DNA of 11,301 nt from FEN-987 sp049521055 (GTDB taxonomy: Archaea > Thermoproteota > Bathyarchaeia > 40CM-2-53-6), in the NCBI GenBank assembly GCA_049521055.1, contig JBEKPE010000071.1, positions 1-11,301 on the forward strand, in the 5' to 3' direction. This document shows positions 1 through 6,075 of this stretch, one piece after another. The notes under the pieces are model-generated. The model made no database searches. It saw only the letters and a program-made list of their open reading frames with translations, and was not told where the DNA came from. A program made the translations under genes and the position numbers. Numbering within the stretch: position 1 is the stretch's first letter; each line of letters begins with the position of its first letter.

Positions 1-282
1 ACACAATCGGCCGGGTACTCAACCAACGACACATTGCGAATCAGCATACCAACCCAACGAATACTGAATCACATCAAATTTGAGAAGGGCAACTATGCGT
101 TGGTCACGGCTGGACGAAACCTTGGGAAGAGCGGCAAAATTGTGGAAACGCAACCTGGCACTGCTACTCGCCCTGCCATGGTGAGGATAGAAGACGACAC
201 TGGAAACAAGTTCGATACAGTGCTAGACTATACGTTCGTCGTTGGGACCGACAAACCAGCCATAAAACTGGAGGCTGCTTAG
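1..282 (+). CDS. rps4e: Ribosomal protein eS4 (S4e), C-terminal part
   Basis: Small-subunit protein eS4, present in archaea and eukaryotes only. The reading frame is open from base 1, so the gene begins upstream of the window and about 93 C-terminal residues are visible. These include the family's 'S-x-N-D-T-L-R-I' strand, then 'I-L-N-H-I-K-F-E-K-G-N', and a KOW-like segment (G-N-Y-A-L-V-T-A-G-R-N-L-G-K-S-G) that binds RNA in this family. A TTG at base 34 is in frame but lies inside the conserved fold and is not the true start. It ends with TAG just before uL5, matching the usual archaeal order eS4-uL5. Recognised from memory of the family, high confidence. Confidence 0.92.
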   Translation, partial: TQSAGYSTNDTLRISIPTQRILNHIKFEKGNYALVTAGRNLGKSGKIVETQPGTATRPAMVRIEDDTGNKFDTVLDYTFVVGTDKPAIKLEAA

Positions 283-285
283 GCT

Positions 286-825
286 ATGCAAGCCGTCACC
301 GAAACGGTGAAGGAGAATCCGATGCGAGCCATCAAACTCGCGAAGGTCACAGTCCATATTGGAGTAGGGAAATCGGGCGAGATGCTCGAAAAAGCAAAGA
401 AGATACTTATCGAGCTCACCGGCCAAAAGCCCTGCACCAAACAAGCCAAGATGACGATAAAGGAGTTTAATATACGTGAAGGAGAGCCGGTCTCCTGCCT
501 AACGACATTACGGGGTGAGAAGGCCACTGCATTTCTGAAGCGCGGCCTTGAAGCGATAAGTAACTCAGTTAAGCGATCTAGCTTTGACGAAAACGGAAAC
601 TTCGCTTTTGGAATAAAAGAGCACATCGAGATTCCAGGCACCAAGTACGTGCCGGAGTTAGGCATCTTCGGAATGGATGTTGTCGCATCGCTGGAACGCC
701 CCGGTTTCCGTGTTAAGAGAAGGAGGATAAGGCCTTCCCGGATTGGCAAATCTCATAGAGTAACTCGGGAAGATGCAATCAAATTCGTCACGGACAACTT
801 TGGGGTACAAATTAAGGAGGCCTAG
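286..825 (+). CDS. rpl5: Ribosomal protein uL5
   Basis: Large-subunit protein uL5, which binds 5S rRNA and contacts the P-site tRNA through its loop. The 179-residue protein has the archaeal hallmarks: N-P-M-R near the N-terminus, V-T-V-H-I-G-V-G, L-T-G-Q-K-P, the F-N-I-R-E-G-E-P segment, G-I-K-E-H-I-E-I-P-G-T and G-M-D-V. The ATG at 286 has a GGAGG 11 nt upstream (270-274), inside the end of eS4. A second in-frame ATG at 322 also has a good GGTGAAGGAG (306-315) before it, so the first 12 residues are uncertain. The stop is followed after 5 nt by uS14, as expected for the spc cluster. Confidence 0.95.
   Translation: MQAVTETVKENPMRAIKLAKVTVHIGVGKSGEMLEKAKKILIELTGQKPCTKQAKMTIKEFNIREGEPVSCLTTLRGEKATAFLKRGLEAISNSVKRSSFDENGNFAFGIKEHIEIPGTKYVPELGIFGMDVVASLERPGFRVKRRRIRPSRIGKSHRVTREDAIKFVTDNFGVQIKEA
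814..820 (+). promoter_or_regulatory. Shine-Dalgarno site of uS14
   Basis: AAGGAGG lies inside the last codons of uL5, 10 nt before the ATG at 831. It supports the 54-residue uS14 start. Confidence 0.75.
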
Positions 826-830
826 CTAGA

Positions 831-995
831 ATGGCCAAGATAAAACAGAAGAAAGTTCGCAAGTACGGAAAGGGCAGCAGGCCGTGTAGGCGATGCGGCC
901 AATACGGCCCCGTCATCCGCAAGTACGACCTCTACCTCTGCCGACAATGCTTTCGGGAACTAGCGCCGGCCCTAGGATTCAAGAAATACATGTAG
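831..995 (+). CDS. rps14: Ribosomal protein uS14, zinc-binding form
   Basis: Small-subunit head protein uS14. The 54 residues translate from ATG at 831 to TAG at 993-995. Two CxxC pairs (C19-x-x-C22 and C37-x-x-C40) form the single zinc site of the short archaeal/eukaryotic type, and the C-terminus G-F-K-K-Y-M is typical. The start is set by a strong AAGGAGG. It sits between uL5 and uL6. In most archaea uS8 would come next, but only 11 nt separate this stop from the chosen uL6 start, so uS8 is absent here. Identification is very secure despite the small size. Confidence 0.95.
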   Translation: MAKIKQKKVRKYGKGSRPCRRCGQYGPVIRKYDLYLCRQCFRELAPALGFKKYM

Positions 996-1006
996 GTTGG
1001 AAAAGC

Positions 1007-1558
1007 TTGGTACTCACCGAATTAGCAGAAAGGACACTCCCGATCCCCGAAGGAGTTCAACTAAGTGTCGAGGGCAGGAGAATCAAAGCCACAGGACCGA
1101 AGGGTACACTAGAAGAAGACTTCGCACACCTACCCGTTCAATTCGACCTAAAGGATCAGACACTTAGAATCTTTGCGCCATGGGCTAGAAAACGTGAAGT
1201 CGCATTGGTTGGCACGGCCCTAGCGCACGTTCGCAATATGATCCGCGGTGTCACATCGGGTTATACTTACAAACTCAAGATTGTTTACGCGCACTTCCCG
1301 GTGACGGTAAAGGTAATCGAGAAGGAAAAGAAACTCACAATAGACAACTTCACGGGCGAGAAGACTTCACGTGTCATTAGAATCGTTGGAAATGCCAAGG
1401 TGAAAGTTGTAGGCGACGAACTACACGTCCAAGGAAACAGCCTCGGAGATGTGAGTCAAACCGCCGCGAACATTCAAGACGGAACCAGGATACCGGACAA
1501 AGATCAGCGAGTGTTCCTAGACGGGATATACATCTTCGAGAAGAAGGAGGGCATGTAG
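1007..1558 (+). CDS. rpl6: Ribosomal protein uL6
   Basis: Large-subunit protein uL6, located near the sarcin-ricin loop and factor-binding site. From the TTG at 1007 it is 183 residues, a normal archaeal length. It shows the two-repeat uL6 fold: I-P-E-G-V...G-P-K-G-T-L-E near the start, G-V-T-S-G-Y-T-Y-K-L-K-I-V-Y-A-H-F-P in the middle, N-F-T-G-E-K, and Q-T-A-A-N-I...R-V-F-L-D-G-I-Y-I at the end. The frame stays open back to 893, but that part overlaps uS14 and resembles nothing, so I rejected the longer start. No clear Shine-Dalgarno precedes the TTG, so the start is tentative; translation may be coupled to uS14. Confidence 0.92.
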   Translation: MVLTELAERTLPIPEGVQLSVEGRRIKATGPKGTLEEDFAHLPVQFDLKDQTLRIFAPWARKREVALVGTALAHVRNMIRGVTSGYTYKLKIVYAHFPVTVKVIEKEKKLTIDNFTGEKTSRVIRIVGNAKVKVVGDELHVQGNSLGDVSQTAANIQDGTRIPDKDQRVFLDGIYIFEKKEGM

Positions 1559-2107
1559 ATGTCATACAAGAGACCCCGCTTCGTCCGCGAGGAGAGCTGG
1601 CGTTACAAGAGAGTTAAGGAAGCATGGCGCGCCCCGCATGGCAAGACAAGCCGAGTCAGACGAAGCAAAGAAGGATGGCCGCCCGTAGTAAAGATAGGTT
1701 ACTCGAGACCGAGGGCAACGCGCGGCATGCACCCGTCAGGCCTCAAGGAGGTCATGGTGTGGCGACCCAAAGATCTTGAGGGGATCGATTCAAAGACTCA
1801 GGCCGCAAGAATAGCTCATACGGTCGGAGAGAACAAGCGAGTACAAATTGTGGATGAGGCAAAGAAAGCTAACATCAGAATCCTAAACCCGGGACTGAAG
1901 AAACCAGCCGAAATCGCACCCGAAACACTTGCGGAGCCTACCGAGGGCGCCGTTGAGACTCCGACCGAATCAGCTACCGAAACAACAACAGGAACTACAG
2001 AAGAACCCACACCAAAATCAGAGACGAAAGGAACAGAAAAGCCCGCAAAGAAAGAAGCTAAGAAACGCCGCACCGGAAAGAGTGGCAAAAAGAGGAGTAA
2101 GAAATGA
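1559..2107 (+). CDS. rpl32e: Ribosomal protein eL32 with a long disordered C-terminal tail
   Basis: Large-subunit protein eL32, found in archaea and eukaryotes. Residues about 1-115 are the conserved core: F-V-R-E-E-S-W-R-Y-K-R, W-R-x-P-H-G-K-x-S-R-V-R, K-I-G-Y-S-R-P-R, R-G-M-H-P-S-G. Residues about 116-182 form an added tail: first rich in Glu, Thr and Pro (to about 150), then almost all Lys, Arg and Gly. The ATG follows the uL6 stop directly and has AAGGAGGG 8 nt upstream, so the start is firm. The last codon overlaps the eL19 start as ATGA, which suggests translational coupling. The tail has the same strand, frame and end as the core and is not a shifted piece of another gene. Confidence 0.94.
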   Translation: MSYKRPRFVREESWRYKRVKEAWRAPHGKTSRVRRSKEGWPPVVKIGYSRPRATRGMHPSGLKEVMVWRPKDLEGIDSKTQAARIAHTVGENKRVQIVDEAKKANIRILNPGLKKPAEIAPETLAEPTEGAVETPTESATETTTGTTEEPTPKSETKGTEKPAKKEAKKRRTGKSGKKRSKK

Positions 2108-2547
2108 GCGTTGTAAGCCAGAAACGATTGGCTGCCAAAATCCTGAAGGTCGGCCTCACCAGAGTCTGGGTCGACCCAGAGGACACCGATAGAGTGTCAT
2201 CAGCGATAACCCGCGAAGAGATCCGCAAACTCATCCACGAAGGTAGCATCAGGAAAGTCCCCCAACTCGGAATCAGTAGAGGAAGAAAACGGGCACGCCG
2301 AAAAGAATTGTTGGCTGGGCGTCACAAAGGGCCGGGGAGCATCAAGGGAAGCGCTACCCACCGGAAGAGGAGATGGGTGGTTCGAATAAGGTCGATTCGC
2401 GTGAGGCTTCGAACATTGCGTGACAAACGATTCATAACCACACAAGTTTACAGGAAGCTAACGCTCATGGCTAAAGGCGGGACGTTTCGGAGTGGAGCAC
2501 ATTTGGATGAATACATAGACACGCACAAGTTGTCGAGGAGACGTTAA
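2104..2547 (+). CDS. rpl19e: Ribosomal protein eL19
   Basis: Large-subunit protein eL19, a mostly helical basic protein that helps build an intersubunit bridge. The 147 residues carry the family pattern: Q-K-R-L-A-A-K-I-L near the N-terminus, V-W-V-D-P, I-R-K-L-I-x-E-G-x-I, S-R-G-R-K-R-A-R-R, G-R-H-K-G-P-G-S-I-K-G-S-A, and Y-R-K-L-T-L-M-A-K-G-G-x-F-R at the C-terminal side. The start overlaps the eL32 stop by 4 nt (ATGA). In most archaea uL18 follows; here the next gene, uS5, begins one nucleotide after the stop, so uL18 is missing from its place. Confidence 0.95.
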   Translation: MSVVSQKRLAAKILKVGLTRVWVDPEDTDRVSSAITREEIRKLIHEGSIRKVPQLGISRGRKRARRKELLAGRHKGPGSIKGSATHRKRRWVVRIRSIRVRLRTLRDKRFITTQVYRKLTLMAKGGTFRSGAHLDEYIDTHKLSRRR

Positions 2548-2548
2548 A

Positions 2549-3187
2549 ATGCAGACCGCGCAAACCCAAAGATCTGAGGCAGGCTGGATTCCCAAGACCA
2601 AAGTCGGCAGAATGGTCCAGAGCGGAGAAATAGTCTCGCTTGAGGATATCTTCACGCAAGGACTGAAGATAAAAGAACCCGAGATAGTCGACGTACTTCT
2701 GCCTGGCTTGAAACAGGAAGTTCTCGGCATAGGATTCGTACAGAAACAAACCGACGCAGGCGAGAAATCAAGATTCAAAGCAGTGGTCGCAGTTGGGAAC
2801 GGTACGGGCTTTCTCGGCGTCGGCCAAGGTAAGGCTAGACAGGTGCGCAGTGCGATTGACAAAGCAACCCTAGCCGCCAAGCTAGGAGTCGTCCCAATAC
2901 GACGCGGATGCGGCAGTTGGGAGTGTGGTTGCGGTCAGGCTCATTCAATCCCATTTAGGGTGAGAGGAAAGACCGGTAGCGTTGCAATCGAAGTACTACC
3001 CGGACCTAGGGGACTCGGCCTCGTGGGAGGGGAAACACCAAAAATCATTCTCACACTAGCCGGCGTTAAGGACTGCTGGACAAGAAGCTTTGGATCAACG
3101 AGCACTGTAGGCTCAATGGCCTTCGCAGTGTACGAAGCACTCCGTAGTACCTACGGAATCGTCACTCCGAAAGACTGGGTTGCGTAA
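2549..3187 (+). CDS. rps5: Ribosomal protein uS5
   Basis: Small-subunit protein uS5, at the mRNA entry region and important for decoding accuracy. The 212 residues have the archaeal signature: W-I-P-K-T-K-V-G-R near the start, the double-stranded RNA-binding-like segment F-K-A-V-V-A-V-G-N-G-x-G-x-L-G-V-G, R-R-G-C-G-S-W-E-C-G-C-G, and the C-terminal G-P-R-G-L-G-L-V with L-A-G-V-K-D-x-W-T-R. The ATG at 2549 has GAGGAG at 2535-2540. It is the last gene of this strand before a convergent neighbour: kbl ends only 5 nt away on the other strand. The transcript of the eS4-uS5 block should therefore stop here or run antisense into kbl. Confidence 0.95.
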   Translation: MQTAQTQRSEAGWIPKTKVGRMVQSGEIVSLEDIFTQGLKIKEPEIVDVLLPGLKQEVLGIGFVQKQTDAGEKSRFKAVVAVGNGTGFLGVGQGKARQVRSAIDKATLAAKLGVVPIRRGCGSWECGCGQAHSIPFRVRGKTGSVAIEVLPGPRGLGLVGGETPKIILTLAGVKDCWTRSFGSTSTVGSMAFAVYEALRSTYGIVTPKDWVA

Positions 3188-3192
3188 TCAAC

Positions 3193-4395
3193 CTAGATTA
3201 CCCCAAGCGCCTTACCCGTCTTCTCAAACGCTTGAAGTGCAAAGTCTAAGTCAGCTTTCGAATGCCCAGAGTTCATTATTGTTCGTATTCTTGCTTTATC
3301 GCGGGCGACCATAGGGAACAAAATTGGAAGAGCGAAGACGTTCTCGTCGAACAACATTTCACTCATCTTCCGTGCCGTCGAACTCTGGCCAACAATCACC
3401 GGCGTAATCGGAGTCTCGCTGGCACCCGTATCAAAGCCTAGGTTGCCCAACCCAGCTTTGAAGTAACGCGTATTTTCCCAAAGCGCCTTCAAATGTTCAG
3501 GCTCATGCTCAACGACATCGATGGCCGCTTTGCATGACGCAACAACACTCGCCGGGTGAGAGCCACTCAGAAGCCAGGTTCTCGACTTGTTCAACGCATA
3601 GTTCACCAGGTCCGCCGAGCCGGCAATGTAGCCGCCTACGACGCCGAACGCTTTCGAGAAAGTTCCCATCTCTACGTCGACCTTCCCTTCGATATGGAAG
3701 TGGGAAGTAATTCCTCGTCCAGCTTCCCCAAGGACTCCATCCCCATGGGCGTCGTCGATGTAGGTCATTGCACCGTGTTGTGCTGCGAGTTTAACAATGT
3801 CGTCGGCTGGTGCGATATCGCCGTCCATGCTGAAGACGCCGTCAGTAACGATCAAGATTTGTTTGTAACTCTTCAGCTCAGCTTCGTCCAATACGCGCTT
3901 GAGATCCTCGGCGTCTCGGTGCTTGTAGACAGTTCTCTCAGCACGACTGAGACGCACGCCGTCGATTATGCTCCCATGATTGAGTTCGTCACTGATGATC
4001 AAATCCCCTTCACCCGCGAGTTGCGGAATCAAGCCCGCGTTCGCCGCAAAACCAGTCGAGTACGCGAGAGATGATTCGGTACGCTTGTACTTGGCAAGAG
4101 CTTTCTCAAGCTCTACGTGCGCTTGCATTGTACCGGCAATCGGTCGAACAGAACCGGAGCCAGCACCGAATTTCTCTATTGCCTCCAAAGCGGCTCTCTT
4201 CACTTTGGGATGGTTTGTTAGGTTGAGGTAATTATTCGAACAGAGCATCAGAACCTTCTTGCCCGATACTATGGTCCAAGGCCCGCTACTACTTGCTAAG
4301 ATCCGGATTCTCCAATCAAGGTCCTCCGAAACCAACCTATCGTATTCACGGCGCAGGAAAGAACGCGGATCTCTTTTGACACTTGATTGCGCCAT
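3193..4395 (-). CDS. kbl: 2-amino-3-ketobutyrate CoA ligase (glycine C-acetyltransferase)
   Basis: PLP-dependent enzyme of the alpha-oxoamine synthase family. It cleaves 2-amino-3-ketobutyrate with CoA to glycine and acetyl-CoA, the second step of threonine breakdown. The 400 residues show S-N-N-Y-L-N-L near residue 55, G-A-G-S-G-S-V-R-P-I-A-G (77-88), L-N-H-G-S with a likely cofactor-stacking His140, D-G-V-F-S-M-D-G (185-192), Y-I-D-D-A-H-G (212-218) and the PLP lysine in G-T-F-S-K-A-F-G (Lys248). Family alternatives are BioF, serine palmitoyltransferase or 5-aminolevulinate synthase. The adjacent tdh makes Kbl by far the best choice. The ATG lies 110 nt from the divergent tdh start. The gene opposes the ribosomal cluster and interrupts it. 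Confidence 0.9.
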   Translation of the reverse strand: MAQSSVKRDPRSFLRREYDRLVSEDLDWRIRILASSSGPWTIVSGKKVLMLCSNNYLNLTNHPKVKRAALEAIEKFGAGSGSVRPIAGTMQAHVELEKALAKYKRTESSLAYSTGFAANAGLIPQLAGEGDLIISDELNHGSIIDGVRLSRAERTVYKHRDAEDLKRVLDEAELKSYKQILIVTDGVFSMDGDIAPADDIVKLAAQHGAMTYIDDAHGDGVLGEAGRGITSHFHIEGKVDVEMGTFSKAFGVVGGYIAGSADLVNYALNKSRTWLLSGSHPASVVASCKAAIDVVEHEPEHLKALWENTRYFKAGLGNLGFDTGASETPITPVIVGQSSTARKMSEMLFDENVFALPILFPMVARDKARIRTIMNSGHSKADLDFALQAFEKTGKALGVI

Positions 4396-4432
4396 TGGAT
4401 CTCATCTGTTGCTTGAGTCCAAAGATGTTGCC

Positions 4433-4440
4433 AAAATAGG
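4433..4440 (-). promoter_or_regulatory. Possible TATA-like element for kbl
   Basis: Read on the minus strand this is CCTATTTT, about 38 nt upstream of the kbl ATG. Position and A/T content fit an archaeal promoter, but the match is weak. Confidence 0.3.
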
Positions 4441-4463
4441 TTTGCCCGTGGAATCTGCAAGCA

Positions 4464-4472
4464 AAACATAAA
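4464..4472 (+). promoter_or_regulatory. Possible TATA box for tdh
   Basis: AAACATAAA is the most A/T-rich stretch before tdh and lies about 34-42 nt before its GTG. A transcript starting about 25 nt downstream would have a leader of only some 10-15 nt. The 110-nt kbl/tdh gap would then hold two divergent promoters, suitable for joint control, although I see no clear operator. Confidence 0.4.
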
Positions 4473-4505
4473 GGTCGAACGCGTCGTTAGAACCACGAAC
4501 CGATC

Positions 4506-5534
4506 GTGAAGGCATTCGCGAAGATTCGCCCCGAACCCGGGTTGAAACAAATCGAGGCCGATCGCCCCCTGCCGGGCTATCGTGAGGTTCTCGTCAAGGT
4601 GAAAGTGACTTCAGTTTGTGGGACAGATTATCACATCTATAGGTGGGATGAGTGGGCGCAAGAACACATCAAACCTCCACGTATCATCGGGCATGAATTC
4701 GCTGGTGAAGTCGTGGAGGTCGGGCCCGACGTGACCTCGAGAAAAGTAGGGGATATGGTCGCTGCGGAGAGCCACATCGCGTGCGGCACGTGTTACCAAT
4801 GCCGAACCGGTAACTCACACATATGTGAAAGACTGCGAATTATAGGGGTCGATGTGGACGGATCATTTGCCGAGTACGTCAAGATCCCCGAGCAAAATGC
4901 TTGGCCCATTCCAAGGGAGATCCCGACCGAAACCGCGTCAATTCTGGAACCCTTAGGAAACGCAGTGCACGCCGCTTTTGCCGCTGACATCGCGGGAAAC
5001 GACGTCACAATTTTCGGCTGCGGTCCCGTAGGCCTCTCAGCAGTAGCGCTTACGAATGTCTCTGGAGCTCTTTCAGTTACAGCCGTTGACATTAACGAAT
5101 ACAGGTTGAAGCTTGCGTCTCGAATGGGCGCCTCGAAGACCATCAACTCCAAGGAACGAGACGCAGTGGCGGAGATTCATGCGGATACCGAAGGGCGCGG
5201 CGCAGGAGTGGTTCTGGAGATGTCGGGGAATGAGACGGCCATTGGCAATGCATTTCGTGCAGTGCGTAATGGCGGGACCGTCATTTTGTTTGGACTCCCA
5301 TCGAGAGAAGTGAGACTGAACGTTGGCGATGACCTGATCTTCAAAGAAGCTCATGTTCGTGGGATTGTGGGGCGCGAAATCTTCAAGACTTGGTACAAGC
5401 TTGAGGCGATCCTTAAGTCGGGAAAGGTTGACCTACGACCGTTGATAACTCATCGAATGTCCCTCAACCAACTCGATGACGCAATGAAGCTAGTTGGTTC
5501 AGGGGATTGTGGTAAGATCGTGCTGACCCCGTGA
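4506..5534 (+). CDS. tdh: L-threonine 3-dehydrogenase (zinc-dependent)
   Basis: Zinc- and NAD-dependent medium-chain dehydrogenase that oxidises L-threonine to 2-amino-3-ketobutyrate, the substrate of Kbl. The 342 residues have the expected parts: catalytic zinc ligands Cys38 (V-C-G-T-D), His63 and Glu64 (G-H-E); a structural zinc site Cys93, 96, 99 and 107; E-P-L-G-N at 148-152; the NAD-binding G-C-G-P-V-G at 171-176; and an acidic Asp195 at the end of the second Rossmann strand, which favours NAD over NADP. Sorbitol or other polyol dehydrogenases are relatives, but length, motifs and the divergent kbl point to Tdh. The start is GTG; no ATG is suitably placed. Its stop lies 58 nt before uL15, which has its own promoter. 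Confidence 0.9.
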   Translation: MKAFAKIRPEPGLKQIEADRPLPGYREVLVKVKVTSVCGTDYHIYRWDEWAQEHIKPPRIIGHEFAGEVVEVGPDVTSRKVGDMVAAESHIACGTCYQCRTGNSHICERLRIIGVDVDGSFAEYVKIPEQNAWPIPREIPTETASILEPLGNAVHAAFAADIAGNDVTIFGCGPVGLSAVALTNVSGALSVTAVDINEYRLKLASRMGASKTINSKERDAVAEIHADTEGRGAGVVLEMSGNETAIGNAFRAVRNGGTVILFGLPSREVRLNVGDDLIFKEAHVRGIVGREIFKTWYKLEAILKSGKVDLRPLITHRMSLNQLDDAMKLVGSGDCGKIVLTP

Positions 5535-5542
5535 CGCCGGAA

Positions 5543-5552
5543 ACATTTATCT
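5543..5552 (+). promoter_or_regulatory. TATA box for the uL15-secY block
   Basis: ACATTTATCT within AAACATTTATCTTA, just after the tdh stop, resembles an archaeal TATA box preceded by a purine-rich BRE-like GGAAA. It lies about 45 nt before the uL15 GTG, giving a predicted leader of about 20 nt. It implies that transcription restarts here after the kbl-tdh interruption. Confidence 0.55.
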
Positions 5553-5592
5553 TAGGCACTTCTGAAGCTCGCGTGATTCAATCGACGATAAA

Positions 5593-6069
5593 GTGAAGGT
5601 TACCCAATTGGCCACAAGGTTGAGGAAAGGTCGTCGTCTTAGAGCTTCGCGTACTCATGGTTGGGGTACATCTGGCCAACACAGGGGCACCGGAATGCAG
5701 GGAGGAGCCGGCATATCTGGAAGATATAGACACAAGCGTTCGCGACTGATCAGGACCGGGGAATTCGCGCATATGCATTACAAGGGAAAGAAAGGCTTCA
5801 CGCCAGTTTCCGCAAGCAAGGATCCAGGACGGACAATGGACCTGTGGCAACTGTCAGGATTGGTTGACAAACTTGTTGCTGAGAAGAAGGCTCAGTTAGC
5901 GGGGGAGAGAGTTGTGGTGGATTTGAAGGAGCTTGGTTTCAGGAAACTGCTAGGGTCGGGTTCCATCTCGCGACCCGTTCAAGTAAAAGTGGACGAGTGT
6001 TCCGAAGGCGCTGCGAAGAAGCTGAAAGAAGCAGGCGGAGAACTAGTTACCGCTACTGCCGACAAGTGA
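5593..6069 (+). CDS. rpl15: Ribosomal protein uL15
   Basis: Large-subunit assembly protein uL15. The 158 residues begin with the basic glycine-rich extension typical of the family (T-R-L-R-K-G-R-R-L-R-A-S-R-T-H-G-W-G, G-Q-H-R-G-T-G-M-Q-G-G-A-G) and end with the globular domain containing K-L-L-G-S-G-S-I-S-R-P-V-Q-V-K-V and a final A-x-K-K-L-K-E-A-G-G. The start is GTG at 5593; the frame is closed by TGA at 5563 and offers no better codon in between. uL30, which normally precedes this gene, is not in the 58-nt gap. secY follows after 6 nt. Confidence 0.94.
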   Translation: MKVTQLATRLRKGRRLRASRTHGWGTSGQHRGTGMQGGAGISGRYRHKRSRLIRTGEFAHMHYKGKKGFTPVSASKDPGRTMDLWQLSGLVDKLVAEKKAQLAGERVVVDLKELGFRKLLGSGSISRPVQVKVDECSEGAAKKLKEAGGELVTATADK

Positions 6070-6075
6070 AATTGA

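Noticed and set aside
279..749. Long minus-strand open frame opposite uL5
   Set aside because: It is an antisense shadow of a certain ribosomal protein gene with no recognisable motif.
893..1006. Longer N-terminus for uL6 from 893
   Set aside because: It overlaps the certain uS14 gene in another frame, and its residues do not resemble uL6.
1816..2192. Open frames on both strands across the eL32 tail
   Set aside because: They arise from the repetitive codon content of the Glu/Thr/Lys-rich tail; eL32 and eL19 cover the region.
3556..4074. 172-codon plus-strand open frame opposite kbl
   Set aside because: Its translation has no family features, while the minus strand is a fully conserved Kbl.
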